DNA of 64,000 nt from Pseudomonas turukhanskensis (GTDB lineage Bacteria; Pseudomonadota; Gammaproteobacteria; Pseudomonadales; Pseudomonadaceae), in NCBI RefSeq assembly GCF_027922365.1, contig NZ_BSFN01000001.1, positions 695,671 through 759,670 of the forward strand. The letters are read 5' to 3'. How positions within the stretch are numbered: position 1 is the stretch's first letter; every line of letters starts with the position of its first letter. Made by a program: the position numbers and the translations under genes. The notes under the pieces are model-generated. The model was not told where the DNA came from. It ran no database searches and saw nothing but the letters and a program-made list of their open reading frames with translations. This document shows positions 1 to 9,491 of the stretch, in pieces.

Positions 1-2375
1 CTTTGTTCGTCGCGGTACGGCAAGCGTTGCCGCCACAAGGCATTGCGCTCATCCAGCACCGTCAATTCGGCGGTTTCTTCCTGCAAACGGTAGAACACCT
101 GAATGCAGTTGGGCCGGCCCAGCGGCAGAATCAGCGCCAGGTCTTCGCCTTCCAAAGCATGACGGTCCAGGTGCAGCGCGCTGTAGCTGGACTGCTCATT
201 ACCCAGTTGTTCGAGCAATGCCGGCAGGTTGTTCAGCGCCACATGGTCGACATGCCCCGGCGTCAGTTGCAGCACGTGATACTGCTGTTGAATCTGCACC
301 AGATAGCGCTGCCCGCGCTCGCCCACAAAGTGGGAAAGGATGTCGCGGAACAACTCTTCCACTCGCTCGGCAATGGCCTGGGCGCGGTTGCGGCAGAAGC
401 AGCGCACTTTCAGGGTCGGCAATTTGCCGCCGGCTGGCAGGCTGTTGAGGAAATCACGCAGGCAGTCGAGCAGGGCATGAGGCCCGTCGTAGCGGCTGAC
501 CGACAACTCGTTCCAGCTGTTGAGGCTGACCTGATCGAGGGTCAGCACCAGGTTCTCGCGCACTCCCGAGTAGCCCAGCGAGTCGGTGCGGCCGGTAGTC
601 ATGTGCACATTGAGCTGGCTGTGCTGCTTGAGCGGGTCGATGCCGACGTTGACCAGCAGCAGCACTTCACTCGGCGCGCTGCTGTGCAGCAAGGCATCTT
701 CACTGACGGCGGGCAGCGGAAGCGGCACGGCCTGTTGCAGGCTGCTGAGCAGATTGGCCAGTTCGAAGTCGGTGAGGTCGCTTTCGCCCGGGTGCAGGGC
801 GATGCGTGTGCTGCTGTCGATTACGCCGTTACGGTGACACCAGGCCAGCAGTTCGATCAGCTCTCGGGCCCGTTTCAGTGGGGCGAAGTCGCGCCATTCC
901 TGGCCGCTGATGCTGCCGTTGTACAACGCCCACTGGCTGTCGTCTTTGCCATCGGTGTTGGCATTGAACACCAGGGTCAGGTTGTCTTCGGCCAGGTCCG
1001 GGGCGATGCCCGGGTTAATAAATTCGATCTTGCCGGCCTTGCGCTCGAACGCGGCGTACAGGCGCCGGCCCAGCACGCCGAGGTCGCGGCTGTTGAGCGA
1101 GCTGGCGGCCTGCTGGGTGCGGGCAAACTGCGAGAGAAAACGGTAGCTGTAGGTCAGCTCGTTCACCAATACCCGGCGCTCGGCGCTGACCTGGCGCACT
1201 TTCCACTGGCTGCGGCTATCGAGCATCGCCAGTTGCCGATGCTGCCAGCCCCAGCCGGCGGTGAGCTTTTCCAACAGCAAGCGCTGCCAGCTCTTGCGCC
1301 GGTTGCGCGGCGGGGTACTGATTTTTTTGTTCACCTTGAGGTACAGGCAGCGGCGGATCAACTCCAGGCGCTCGGTCTCGCCGCGCCCGCTCAGGTATTC
1401 CTCCAGGCGGCGGTACACCACCACGTAAGGGTCCAGTTCATCGAGGTCCAATTGATTGCTGAACACCGCTTGCTTGAAGCGCAGGCTCAGGCATTCGACG
1501 TGAGGGTGCTCGCTGGCATACACCTCAGTGAGCAGCAGTTTGAGCGCCGATTTGTACGGCGACTCGATGCCCTTGAACAGCTGCCACATGCCGGCGCCAA
1601 TAAATTCACCGGGCGGAATGGTGGCCAGGTGGCCGAGGTCGAGCACTTCATCGGCGCGGATAAACCGTTTGCTCAACAGCTGATGGGTGTACTCGGCGTA
1701 GCGTTTCTCTTCATACACCGGCACCAGCCACCACAGCGGCGTGCGCCCGGCCAGCCAGATCGCGGTGCGGTAGAACTCGTCCAGCAGCAGGTAATGCTGG
1801 GTGGTGCCGCAATCGTCGGACGTCAGCTGGGCTTCGCGATCGCCAACGGTAAAGCGTGCCGGATCAATCAGAAAGAAATGCGCTTCGGCGCCCTGCGTCG
1901 CGGCCCAGGCCTCCAGCAGCGCGCATTTGCGGGTCAGTTCCTGCACCTCCTGTGCGCTGAGGTTGGGCGCGTGGCACACCCACACGTCCATATCGCTTTG
2001 TTCGGCCTGCGCCACTGTGCCCAAACTGCCCATCAGAAACAGGCCATGGATGGGCATGGGCGGGTTGCCGCGGCGCGGTTTATAAACGAAGGAGCGTGTC
2101 AGGCGCTGGGCTTCGCTGAGCAGTTCGTCGTCCGGCTCATAACCGGACAGGCCAGCCGGCGTTAGCCCGGATACATAGCCCGGCAGCAGAGGGTGGTTAA
2201 CGTGAAACAGCAGCGGCAGCAACTTGAGCACCAGTTGCTGGCGCGTCGACAGGCCCTGCATGGCACGGTCCAGCCGCCCGGCATTCACGGTGAGAAAGCG
2301 CGCGCGCAGTTGCGTCAGAACCTTGCGATCGATCCCATCGTCGATATCGGGACGAATTTCCTGGGTGCGCGTCAT
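1..2375 (-). CDS. cyaA: Class I adenylate cyclase, 3' end outside window
   Basis: Makes cyclic AMP from ATP in the cytoplasm. Read from an ATG at 2375, the frame stays open to base 3, giving about 791 codons without a stop, so the C-terminus lies outside the window. Residues 112-135 contain the class I catalytic signature: Ser117 in MGSLG followed by the DMD pair at 128-130. The Ser-to-Asp spacing equals that of E. coli CyaA (S103, D114, D116, recalled). The protein is about 950 residues in Pseudomonas, so roughly 80 percent is present. Truncation is due only to the window edge. A long inverted repeat lies upstream at 2462-2514. Confidence 0.95.
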   Translation of the reverse strand, partial: MTRTQEIRPDIDDGIDRKVLTQLRARFLTVNAGRLDRAMQGLSTRQQLVLKLLPLLFHVNHPLLPGYVSGLTPAGLSGYEPDDELLSEAQRLTRSFVYKPRRGNPPMPIHGLFLMGSLGTVAQAEQSDMDVWVCHAPNLSAQEVQELTRKCALLEAWAATQGAEAHFFLIDPARFTVGDREAQLTSDDCGTTQHYLLLDEFYRTAIWLAGRTPLWWLVPVYEEKRYAEYTHQLLSKRFIRADEVLDLGHLATIPPGEFIGAGMWQLFKGIESPYKSALKLLLTEVYASEHPHVECLSLRFKQAVFSNQLDLDELDPYVVVYRRLEEYLSGRGETERLELIRRCLYLKVNKKISTPPRNRRKSWQRLLLEKLTAGWGWQHRQLAMLDSRSQWKVRQVSAERRVLVNELTYSYRFLSQFARTQQAASSLNSRDLGVLGRRLYAAFERKAGKIEFINPGIAPDLAEDNLTLVFNANTDGKDDSQWALYNGSISGQEWRDFAPLKRARELIELLAWCHRNGVIDSSTRIALHPGESDLTDFELANLLSSLQQAVPLPLPAVSEDALLHSSAPSEVLLLVNVGIDPLKQHSQLNVHMTTGRTDSLGYSGVRENLVLTLDQVSLNSWNELSVSRYDGPHALLDCLRDFLNSLPAGGKLPTLKVRCFCRNRAQAIAERVEELFRDILSHFVGERGQRYLVQIQQQYHVLQLTPGHVDHVALNNLPALLEQLGNEQSSYSALHLDRHALEGEDLALILPLGRPNCIQVFYRLQEETAELTVLDERNALWRQRLPYRDEQ

Positions 2376-2461
2376 AGCTAACTCATGCCAGTTGGTGCGG
2401 CTAGATTAGCAGCCGCGAAACGCCGTTGGCAGAGCCAGATTTACTGCAGCTAGGCACGCCA

Positions 2462-2514
2462 GGCAAAAACAGCTTGAAGCAGACGATGCACGTCGCTCGG
2501 TGGCTGTTTTTGCC
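2462..2514. repeat. 12-bp perfect inverted repeat upstream of cyaA
   Basis: The arm GGCAAAAACAGC (2462-2473) is matched exactly by GCTGTTTTTGCC (2503-2514), with 29 bases between. It lies between the stop of the small TIGR02647 gene and the cyaA start, both on the minus strand. It could fold as a terminator or leader hairpin, or be an operator. The A/T-rich arms and long loop are unlike an ordinary intrinsic terminator. Confidence 0.5.
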
Positions 2515-2532
2515 GGCTGGAGCAGAGGCCGG

Positions 2533-2778
2533 TTAGGCCGCTTCTTCGACGGTGAGAATGGTCAGCAAGTCCTGGGCATGTTGCGCGGCATCCAGGCCCA
2601 GGCTGGTCAGGTAACCGCCATCGGGCAGGGTCACCAGGCCTTTTTCATGCAGGCGCTGAGTGGCGGCGATGGCCGTTGGCGACGCGATATGGTGGACCTT
2701 GAGGCCTTCCTTGGTGTTGGAAAGGTTGTACAGGGCAAGAATTTCCAGCTCAGCAATCAGATCAGGGGTAAATGACAT
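2533..2778 (-). CDS. TIGR02647 family small protein
   Basis: An 81-residue protein starting MSFTPDLIAELEILALYNL. I recognise it as the TIGR02647 family, small Pseudomonas-type proteins of unknown function with a winged-helix-like character (EGLKVHH, RLHEKGLVTLPDGGYLT). The ATG at 2778 is preferred over an in-frame start at 2814 because GGAG lies about 8 bases upstream and family members begin near this point. It sits upstream of cyaA on the same strand, 157 bases apart. A regulatory role is only inference from the fold-like pattern. Confidence 0.8.
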   Translation of the reverse strand: MSFTPDLIAELEILALYNLSNTKEGLKVHHIASPTAIAATQRLHEKGLVTLPDGGYLTSLGLDAAQHAQDLLTILTVEEAA

Positions 2779-2881
2779 GTTGGCTCCAGATTCTTGTAGA
2801 GGTGCCCCGCTCATGACGACGAGTCGGTGGCGCAGTGGTGACCCCAGAAAGCGGGCAGGGGTGGCGGGTGGTGGCGACCAG

Positions 2882-3661
2882 TCAACGGCTGGCGTTCTGC
2901 TTGTTCCTCCAGGTGTCGATGATCTGTTGGTAGCGGCCGCTGCCTTCGATCAGGCGCATGCCTTGGTCGAAGCGCTCCAGCAACTCGGCGGCTTTGGGGT
3001 GGTGCCGAGAAAAGGATAGATAAAGATCGGGGCGGTGCACGGTCATTACCGGGATAAATTGCCCGCGCAACTGCGGATACTCCTCGAACAGCTGCAACGC
3101 CGTGCCGCGAAAGGCCACCATATAGTCCACCCGCGAGCGCTGCAGCATCAGAAAACCATTGAGGTCTTTACGTACCAGAATGCGGCTCAAGCGGGTGTCG
3201 TTGTCAAAATCGGCGCCGTATTCGTAGCCATTGGTGACGGCTACGGTCTTGCCCACCAACTGGTCGAGGCTGTTGAGCGGCGCGGCATTATCGTTGCGCG
3301 CCCACAGCAGGATGGCGTCGGTAAACAGCGGGTGCTTGGGCAGTAGGTATTCTTCGGCAATCTTGGGATTTGGCGAGGTGTTGAAGCAGGCGACGATCTG
3401 GCCGCGCAGCGCCAGTTGCATGCAGCGAGAATAGGGGAAGGACTCCAGCTCGATCTCGGTGCCGCTCGCCGCGAAGGCGGCTTTGACGATGTCCACCGAC
3501 ATGCCCTGAATTTCGCCGTCACGCAGGGCGGTGTAGGGGTACCAATCGTCTTCGGCGCCAATCTGTAAGGTTTCAGCGTTGGCGCGACACAGGCCCAGCA
3601 CGGCAAACAGCAGGGCCGCGCACAGGATTGTCCAACTGCTGAAATAGACACGATGGGTCAT
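2882..3661 (-). CDS. Periplasmic solute-binding protein, family 3
   Basis: A 259-residue protein with an N-terminal signal peptide (hydrophobic TILCAALLFAVLGL, cleavage near RANAE) followed by a single SBP_bac_3-type domain (LQIGAEDDWYPYTAL, GMSVDIVKAAF). Members bind polar amino acids or act as sensors. No permease or ATPase lies next to it, so it is an orphan and its ligand is unknown. The ATG at 3661 places the signal peptide at the terminus; a GTG at 3700 would add 13 residues ahead of it and is less likely. Confidence 0.85.
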   Translation of the reverse strand: MTHRVYFSSWTILCAALLFAVLGLCRANAETLQIGAEDDWYPYTALRDGEIQGMSVDIVKAAFAASGTEIELESFPYSRCMQLALRGQIVACFNTSPNPKIAEEYLLPKHPLFTDAILLWARNDNAAPLNSLDQLVGKTVAVTNGYEYGADFDNDTRLSRILVRKDLNGFLMLQRSRVDYMVAFRGTALQLFEEYPQLRGQFIPVMTVHRPDLYLSFSRHHPKAAELLERFDQGMRLIEGSGRYQQIIDTWRNKQNASR

Positions 3662-3764
3662 CGATACAGGCTCAGAGGCCACCCCGTCCGGGCAGGTCAC
3701 AGCACAGTGCTATGCCTGCGAGGCTAATCCGCTGAGTTGTGTCAAGGCAAGTGCTGCTTAAGTG

Positions 3765-4049
3765 CTAGTCGACCTCTTCGCTGTCTTCTGGCAGATCCGG
3801 CAACGCACGCAGCGCCTGTTCATACCACGCGGTGTCAAACGGGCGGTCCTCATCGAGCATCGCGTCGATCTCGTGGGCCAGCACCAGCGCCATCAACTGC
3901 AGAATTTCTTCGCGCGGATAACCCACCAGCGTCAACTTGTTGTAAGCGGCTTTGGCGGCGGGTGGGTTCTCGGTTTCGATCTGGTTTTCGATGGCCTGGG
4001 TCAGGGTCGCTTCGGCGAAGGCTTCTTCGCTCTCGTCAAATTCGCTCAT
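3765..4049 (-). CDS. Conserved small acidic protein of unknown function
   Basis: A 94-residue acidic protein starting MSEFDESEEAF. I do not recognise a named domain. The middle (KLTLVGYPREEILQLMALVLAHEI) looks helical and both ends are rich in Asp and Glu, which suggests a soluble cytoplasmic protein. The ATG at 4049 has AAGGAG a few bases upstream, a strong ribosome site; the frame extends to 4115 but without a better start. It precedes the solute-binding protein on the same strand with a 103-base gap. Confidence 0.75.
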   Translation of the reverse strand: MSEFDESEEAFAEATLTQAIENQIETENPPAAKAAYNKLTLVGYPREEILQLMALVLAHEIDAMLDEDRPFDTAWYEQALRALPDLPEDSEEVD

Positions 4050-4193
4050 GGCGAGCTCCTTGGGAAACAAGGCCGCAGTGTGCCACGGTCTGTGCGCTAT
4101 GGCGTACGCATTCATGGGGTCAATACGGCTGGGCGAGAACCGCGGTGGGGTTTATAAGGTGCAACCCCCACTCCACCTGGAACGGAGAAAGTC

Positions 4194-4856
4194 ATGCTCA
4201 AACTGCACGGTTTTTCGGTCAGCAATTACTACAACATGGTCAAACTGGCGCTGTTGGAAAAGGGCATTGCCTTCGAGGCGGTCGATGTTCACGGCGGCCA
4301 GCGCGAAGATTTTCTGCGCATTAGCCCGCGCGGCAAGGTGCCGGTGCTGCAAACCGAGCAAGGCTATATCAACGAAACCAGCGTGATTCTCGAGTACATC
4401 GAAGAAACCCAGGCCGGCAAAGCGCTGCTGCCGAGCGACCCGCAGACGCGCGCGTACGTGCGTTCGCTGATGCGCGAAATCGAGCTGTATATCGAACTGC
4501 CGGCGCGGGCCTGTTACCTGGAAGCCTTCTTTGGCGGCAAGGTCGACCCGGCCATCAAGGCCAAAAGCAAGGAAGACCTGGACCTGGGCATCGCCAGCCT
4601 CAAACGCCACGGTAAATTTTCCCCGTACCTGGCGGGTGAACAGTTGAGCCTGGCCGACCTGTACTTTCTCTACAGCCTGGATCTGGCCTGCGTAGTGATG
4701 GGCAAGCTGTTCGCCACCGACGTGCTGGCCGATTTCCCGCAGGCCAAGGCGTTGTTCCAGCTGTTGGGCCAGAACCCCAATGTGCAGAAAGTCGCGGCTG
4801 ACAAAGATGCCGAGATGGAGAAGTTTCTGGAGATGGCGCGGGGCGGCAAGAAGTAG
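4194..4856 (+). CDS. Glutathione S-transferase family protein
   Basis: A 220-residue soluble protein with the two-domain GST layout. Residues 1-80 form a thioredoxin-like domain with a cis-proline segment (GKVPVLQ) and a glutathione-contact segment (INETSVILEYIEE). Residues 90-215 form the helical domain with the N-capping pattern LSLADLYFLYSLD. The likely catalytic residue is Ser10 or Tyr12/13 near the N-terminus. Substrate is unknown. The gene stands alone, convergent with argH, and a degenerate REP pair fills the space after it. Confidence 0.9.
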   Translation: MLKLHGFSVSNYYNMVKLALLEKGIAFEAVDVHGGQREDFLRISPRGKVPVLQTEQGYINETSVILEYIEETQAGKALLPSDPQTRAYVRSLMREIELYIELPARACYLEAFFGGKVDPAIKAKSKEDLDLGIASLKRHGKFSPYLAGEQLSLADLYFLYSLDLACVVMGKLFATDVLADFPQAKALFQLLGQNPNVQKVAADKDAEMEKFLEMARGGKK

Positions 4857-4873
4857 TTTTAGTGCCGATAAAA

Positions 4874-4955
4874 GCATCGAGGCTCAAGCCTCTCCTACAA
4901 GATTGTGCGGTCTGCAGGAGCGGCTTCAGCCTCGATGGGTGTTGCAGGAGCGCGG
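4874..4955. repeat. Degenerate inverted REP pair
   Basis: Two REP-like arms face each other: GCATCGAGGCTCAAGCC with TCTCCTACA (4874-4899) and GGAGCGGCTTCAGCCTCGAT (4917-4936). A partial third copy (GCAGGAGCGCG) begins at 4944. The core matches the arms of the cleaner pair at 53571-53628. It lies between the convergent ends of the GST gene and argH, a typical place for Pseudomonas REP elements. Confidence 0.75.
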
Positions 4956-4958
4956 GAA

Positions 4959-6353
4959 TTACCGGCTAGCCAGTAGCGCCTTACCGCGCAGCACCGCTTC
5001 CCGCACCTGATTCGGCGCAGTGCCGCCGATGTGGTCACGGGCATTCACCGAGCCTTCCAGGGTCAGCACGGCAAACACGTCCTGCTCGATCTGGTCGCTG
5101 AATTTACGCAGCTCGTCCAGGCTCATTTCTGCCAGGTCTTTGCCCGTTTCCACCCCGTACTTCACCGCATGGCCAACAATTTCGTGGCAATCACGGAAGG
5201 GCAGGCCCTTGCGTACCAGGTAATCGGCCAGATCGGTGGCGGTGGAGAAGCCGCGCAGGGCGGCTTCACGCATGATCGCGGTTTTCGGCTTGATCGCCGG
5301 CACCATGTCGGCGAACGCACGCAGGCTGTCGCGCAGTGTGTCGGCGGCATCGAACAGCGGCTCTTTGTCTTCCTGATTGTCTTTGTTGTAGGCCAGCGGC
5401 TGGCCTTTCATCAGCGTCAGCAAGCCCATCAACGCACCAAACACACGGCCGGACTTGCCGCGTACCAGTTCCGGCACGTCGGGGTTTTTCTTTTGCGGCA
5501 TGATCGAGCTGCCGGTGCAGAAGCGGTCGGGCAGGTCGATGAATTGGAACTGGGCGCTGGTCCACAGCACCAACTCTTCGGAAAAACGCGACAAGTGCAT
5601 CATCGCCAACGAGGCGGCGGCGCAGAATTCAATGGCGAAGTCGCGGTCGGACACGCCGTCCAGCGAGTTGCCGCCCACTGCGTCAAAGCCCAGCAACTGC
5701 GCAGTGATCTCGCGCTGAATCGGGTAGGTGGTGCCGGCCAGCGCGGCCGAGCCCAACGGCATGCGGTTAGTGCGCTTGCGGCAGTCGACCAGGCGCTCGT
5801 AGTCACGCGAGAGCATTTCGAACCAGGCCAGCAGGTGATGGCCGAAGGTCACTGGTTGGGCAGTTTGCAGGTGGGTAAAGCCCGGCATGATGGTGCCGGC
5901 TTCACGCTCGGCCTGCTCCAGCAGGCCCTGTTGCAGGCGGGTAATTTCGCTGAGGATCAGGTCGATTTCATCGCGCAGCCACAGGCGGATGTCGGTCGCT
6001 ACCTGGTCGTTGCGCGAGCGGCCGGTGTGCAGCTTTTTGCCGGTAACGCCGATGCGGTCGGTCAGGCGCGCCTCGATGTTCATGTGCACGTCTTCCAGGT
6101 CCACCCGCCAGTCGAAGGTGCCCGCTTCGATTTCGCCCTGAATCTGCTTCAGGCCGTTTTCGATGGCATCGCGCTCTTCAGTGGTGAGCACGCCGACCTT
6201 GGCCAGCATGCTGGCGTGGGCGATAGAGCCCATGATGTCGTGGCGATACAGGCGCTGGTCGAAGTTGACCGAGGCCGTGAAGCGGGCAACAAAGGCGTCG
6301 ACAGGTTCGCTGAAGCGGCCGCCCCAGGATTGGTTGGTCTTTTCGGTGCTCAT
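4959..6353 (-). CDS. argH: Argininosuccinate lyase
   Basis: Splits argininosuccinate into arginine and fumarate, the last step of arginine synthesis; cytoplasmic tetramer of the fumarase/aspartase superfamily. The 464-residue length is normal. The three conserved regions are visible: HTGRSRNDQ (109-117), THLQTAQP with the catalytic-base histidine (160-167) and the signature [11 protein letters not shown] (281-291) with the mobile-loop serine. The ATG at 6353 gives the usual [15 protein letters not shown] start; an upstream in-frame start at 6377 adds 8 residues and is unlikely. It is divergent from algZ, as in P. aeruginosa. Confidence 0.97.
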   Translation of the reverse strand: MSTEKTNQSWGGRFSEPVDAFVARFTASVNFDQRLYRHDIMGSIAHASMLAKVGVLTTEERDAIENGLKQIQGEIEAGTFDWRVDLEDVHMNIEARLTDRIGVTGKKLHTGRSRNDQVATDIRLWLRDEIDLILSEITRLQQGLLEQAEREAGTIMPGFTHLQTAQPVTFGHHLLAWFEMLSRDYERLVDCRKRTNRMPLGSAALAGTTYPIQREITAQLLGFDAVGGNSLDGVSDRDFAIEFCAAASLAMMHLSRFSEELVLWTSAQFQFIDLPDRFCTGSSIMPQKKNPDVPELVRGKSGRVFGALMGLLTLMKGQPLAYNKDNQEDKEPLFDAADTLRDSLRAFADMVPAIKPKTAIMREAALRGFSTATDLADYLVRKGLPFRDCHEIVGHAVKYGVETGKDLAEMSLDELRKFSDQIEQDVFAVLTLEGSVNARDHIGGTAPNQVREAVLRGKALLASR

Positions 6354-6608
6354 GGCAATGACTCGGCTGGTGCGCAATACGGGCAGGCCACGGTGGGCGG
6401 CCGGCGTGGAAAATTGTGCGGATAATAGCAGGGTAGGACGAAAATTCGCGGCGGCGCTTTATCGTGCCTTCTGCCGTAACACAGTCAGGACAGCGGCTGC
6501 GTCAATGTAGGACCGATCACAGTTTTCGCTACGAGATGGCCATTTGCTGCTTTATTTAGTCCGTGCAGCGCTCGCCTGCTTGCTGCCACGCATGCCGCCC
6601 CGGAAACT

Positions 6609-7691
6609 GTGCCGATGCGAATCGACTGGCTCAAACCGAAAAAAACCACACCTGGCGAATTCTTTCTGCCTGAGCTGTGCCTGCCCGAGGCCTTGCTGGT
6701 ATTGGTGTTGCTTGCCGAACTGCTGGTGCTGGTCCTGGTGTTGGCCGAGCCCATGCAACCGGGTTTCAACTGGGTTCGTTTGGCACTGACCTCCTTGTTC
6801 GTGCAATGGATCGTGCTGCTCTCGGCCGGGCTGATGTGTCAGCTGCGGCCGTTGTTGGCCCGTTTGCCTGCGTCACTGGCCGGGCTACTCTGTTGCCTGC
6901 TGGTGGTGGGGTTGACCCTGGGTTGTACGGCGGTTGCCGACTACTACGATCTGGGCGGGCCGTTGGCGCGCACCGGTGAGGTCAATCTTTATCTGCGCCA
7001 TGCGCTGATTAGCCTGATCATGTCGGCGCTGCTGCTACGCTATTTCTATCTGCAGAGCCAATGGCGCCGTCAGCAGCAGGCAGAGTTATCGGCACGGATC
7101 GAATCGTTGCAGGCGCGGATCCGTCCGCACTTTCTGTTCAACAGCCTGAACAGCATTGCCAGCCTGGTGGTCATCGACCCCTACAAGGCCGAACAGGCGG
7201 TGCTGGATTTGTCCGATCTGTTTCGCGCCAGCCTGGCCAAGCCCGGCAGCCTGGTGTCATGGAGTGAAGAGCTGGAGCTCAGCAAGCGCTATCTTTCGAT
7301 CGAACAATATCGCCTTGGCGAGCGTCTACAGTTGGAGTGGCAGGTCGATGATGTTCCGGCGGATCTGCCGATTCCGCAGTTGACCTTGCAGCCTTTGTTG
7401 GAGAACGCCTTGATCTACGGTATTCAGCCGCGCATCGAAGGGGGCGTGGTACGCATAGAAGCAGAGTATGAAAACGGGGTGTTCCAGCTGTGTGTCAGCA
7501 ACCCCTATGAGGAGGGCAGTGAGCACAAACCCTCTCGTGGTACACATCAAGCGTTGGTGAATATAGATGCGCGTCTTGCGGCACTTTTTGGCCCAAGAGC
7601 GAGTCTCAGCGTGGATCGCCGTGACGGGCGCCACTTCACCTGTCTACGCTATCCTTGTGCGAGACTCACGCAGGAAGCCCGAGCAATATGA
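6609..7691 (+). CDS. algZ: Sensor histidine kinase AlgZ/FimS
   Basis: Membrane partner of AlgR, controlling alginate and twitching motility in Pseudomonas. Residues about 25-150 carry several hydrophobic membrane segments. The LytS-type kinase motif RPHFLFNSLNSIASL follows, with His174 as probable phosphoacceptor (His175 in P. aeruginosa, from memory). The C-terminal ATPase part is reduced: LQPLLENALIYGIQP stands for the N box and the glycine boxes are not obvious, which fits this unorthodox family. The start is GTG at 6609; an ATG at 6615 is possible. The last four bases overlap algR, so translation is coupled. Confidence 0.93.
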   Translation: MPMRIDWLKPKKTTPGEFFLPELCLPEALLVLVLLAELLVLVLVLAEPMQPGFNWVRLALTSLFVQWIVLLSAGLMCQLRPLLARLPASLAGLLCCLLVVGLTLGCTAVADYYDLGGPLARTGEVNLYLRHALISLIMSALLLRYFYLQSQWRRQQQAELSARIESLQARIRPHFLFNSLNSIASLVVIDPYKAEQAVLDLSDLFRASLAKPGSLVSWSEELELSKRYLSIEQYRLGERLQLEWQVDDVPADLPIPQLTLQPLLENALIYGIQPRIEGGVVRIEAEYENGVFQLCVSNPYEEGSEHKPSRGTHQALVNIDARLAALFGPRASLSVDRRDGRHFTCLRYPCARLTQEARAI

Positions 7692-8434
7692 ATGTCCTGA
7701 TCGTCGACGATGAACCCCTAGCCCGCGAGCGCCTCAGCCGTATGGTCGGTGAGCTCGATGGTTACCGAGTGTTGGAGCCCAGTGCCAGCAATGGCGAAGA
7801 GGCGTTGACCCTGATCGATAGTCTTAAACCCGATGTGGTGTTGCTCGACATTCGCATGCCGGGTCTGGACGGCTTGCAGGTCGCCGCCAAACTCTGCGAA
7901 CGCGAAGCACCGCCAGCGGTGATCTTCTGCACCGCGCACGATGAATTTGCCATCGATGCCTTTCAGGTGAGCGCAGTGGGCTATCTCGTCAAACCGGTGC
8001 GCCCCGAAAGCCTGATCGAGGCATTGAAAAAGGCCGAGCGGCCCAACCGTGTGCAGCTTGTTGCGTTAACTCGCCCGGCCGCCGAAAGTGGTAACGGCCC
8101 ACGCACCCATATCAGCGCCCGAACCCGAAAAGGCATCGAGCTGATTCCCCTGGATCAGGTGATCTATTTCATTGCCGATCACAAGTACGTGACCTTGCGC
8201 CACGAAGGCGGTGAGGTGCTGCTGGATGAGCCGCTCAAAGCGTTGGAAGACGAGTTCGGTGATCGCTTTGTGCGTATCCACCGCAACGCGCTGGTCGCCC
8301 GCGAGCGCATCGAGCGGCTGCAACGTACGCCCTTGGGGCATTTCCAGCTCTATCTCAAAGGTTTGAATGGCGATGCCCTGATCGTCAGCCGCCGGCATGT
8401 TGCCGGCGTACGCAAGCTGATGAATAACCTCTGA
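7688..8434 (+). CDS. algR: LytTR-type response regulator AlgR
   Basis: Transcription factor for alginate, type IV pilus and rhamnolipid genes in Pseudomonas. It has 248 residues, the standard length. Receiver domain 1-125 with Asp7/Asp8 and phosphorylatable Asp54 (VVLLDIRMPG), and the switch lysine in GYLVKPVRP. A LytTR DNA-binding domain covers about 145-245 (IYFIADHKYVTLRHEGG, RFVRIHRNALV). The ATG at 7688 overlaps the algZ stop as ATGA; an upstream in-frame GTG at 7655 would lie inside algZ and give an extension not found in the family. Confidence 0.97.
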   Translation: MNVLIVDDEPLARERLSRMVGELDGYRVLEPSASNGEEALTLIDSLKPDVVLLDIRMPGLDGLQVAAKLCEREAPPAVIFCTAHDEFAIDAFQVSAVGYLVKPVRPESLIEALKKAERPNRVQLVALTRPAAESGNGPRTHISARTRKGIELIPLDQVIYFIADHKYVTLRHEGGEVLLDEPLKALEDEFGDRFVRIHRNALVARERIERLQRTPLGHFQLYLKGLNGDALIVSRRHVAGVRKLMNNL

Positions 8435-8448
8435 CGCACTTCGCCTAG

Positions 8449-8476
8449 CCGGTTGCCGCCATGCTGCGGCAGCCGG
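8449..8476 (+). other. GC-rich hairpin between algR and hemC
   Basis: CCGGTTGCCGC (8449-8459) pairs with GCGGCAGCCGG (8466-8476) with one mismatch and a six-base loop. No run of T follows, so it is at best a weak terminator or pausing site between algR and hemC. A TACTAT sequence at 8515-8520 could be a -10 box for hemC. Confidence 0.35.
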
Positions 8477-8549
8477 TCACCCTGACGGCGGGTGCACCTG
8501 CGGCGCGCGTGTCTTACTATGCGCGGGTTAATTCCGTTCGAGAGCCGTC

Positions 8550-9491
8550 ATGTCGTCCCGCGAAATCCGCATCGCCACCCGCAAAAGTGCCCTGGCCCTC
8601 TGGCAGGCTGAATACGTGAAAGCCACCCTTGAAGCGGCTCACCCGGGGCTGATCGTCAGCCTGGTGCCCATGGTCAGTCGCGGCGACAAGCTGCTGGACT
8701 CGCCCTTGTCGAAAATCGGCGGCAAAGGGTTGTTCGTCAAAGAGCTTGAAACCGCCTTGCTGGAAAACGAAGCCGACATCGCCGTGCACTCAATGAAAGA
8801 CGTGCCCATGGACTTTCCCGAAGGCCTGGGCCTTTATTGCATCTGCGAGCGCGAAGACCCGCGTGACGCCTTCGTTTCCAATACCTACGAAAGCCTCGAA
8901 GCCTTGCCGCAAGGCGCGGTGGTCGGCACCTCCAGCCTGCGTCGCCAGACCCAGTTGCTAGCGCTGCGCCCGGATCTGAAAATCAACTTTTTGCGTGGCA
9001 ACGTCAATACCCGTTTGGCCAAGCTGGATGCTGGCGAGTACGACGCGATCATCCTGGCTGCCGCTGGTTTGATTCGCCTGGGTTTTGGCGAGCGCATCCG
9101 TTCCAGTATCAGTGTGATCGATAGCCTGCCTGCCGGTGGCCAGGGCGCAGTTGGCATCGAATGCCGCAGCGCCGACCGTGAAATCCACGCATTGCTCGAA
9201 CCGCTGCACCACCACGAAACCGCCCTACGCGTCATTGCCGAGCGTGCGTTGAACAAGCACCTCAATGGCGGCTGCCAGGTGCCCATCGCCTGTTACGCCG
9301 AGCTACAAGGTGAGCAGTTGTGGCTGCGCGGCCTTGTGGGTCAGCCCGATGGGGCGTTGCTGCTGCGTGCCGAAGCCACGGGCTCGGTGAAAGATCCGCA
9401 AGCCCTGGGTGTAATCGTTGCCGAAGACCTGCTGAAACAAGGCGCTGCGGCCATCCTGAAAGCCGTCTACGGTGAGGCGAAACCGGAGTGA
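8550..9491 (+). CDS. hemC: Porphobilinogen deaminase
   Basis: Joins four porphobilinogen units into hydroxymethylbilane in the heme pathway. It has 313 residues, normal length. Visible family motifs: the N-terminal substrate-binding [34 protein letters not shown] with the catalytic aspartate region, GTSSLRRQ, and Cys242 in NGGCQVPI that holds the dipyrromethane cofactor. It heads hemC-hemD-hemX-hemY, joined by 4-base or very short overlaps and gaps. It lies downstream of algR as in P. aeruginosa. Confidence 0.97.
   Translation: MSSREIRIATRKSALALWQAEYVKATLEAAHPGLIVSLVPMVSRGDKLLDSPLSKIGGKGLFVKELETALLENEADIAVHSMKDVPMDFPEGLGLYCICEREDPRDAFVSNTYESLEALPQGAVVGTSSLRRQTQLLALRPDLKINFLRGNVNTRLAKLDAGEYDAIILAAAGLIRLGFGERIRSSISVIDSLPAGGQGAVGIECRSADREIHALLEPLHHHETALRVIAERALNKHLNGGCQVPIACYAELQGEQLWLRGLVGQPDGALLLRAEATGSVKDPQALGVIVAEDLLKQGAAAILKAVYGEAKPE

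Noticed and set aside
3..2165. Long open frame on the plus strand (720 codons)
   Set aside because: It is antisense to cyaA, whose minus-strand frame has clear class I cyclase motifs. The plus frame has no recognisable domain and reflects high G+C.
1..2375. cyaA as a pseudogene
   Set aside because: The frame is intact; the missing end is the window boundary. The same holds for the CYTH/CHAD gene at the right edge.
5031..6425. 464-codon plus-strand frame
   Set aside because: Antisense shadow of argH, which has all catalytic motifs.
8534..8540. CCGTTCG, part of the AlgR-box consensus, just before hemC
   Set aside because: Only seven bases match and the same 7-mer occurs in coding sequence, for example in dsbB at 13197-13203. 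It also overlaps the ribosome site.
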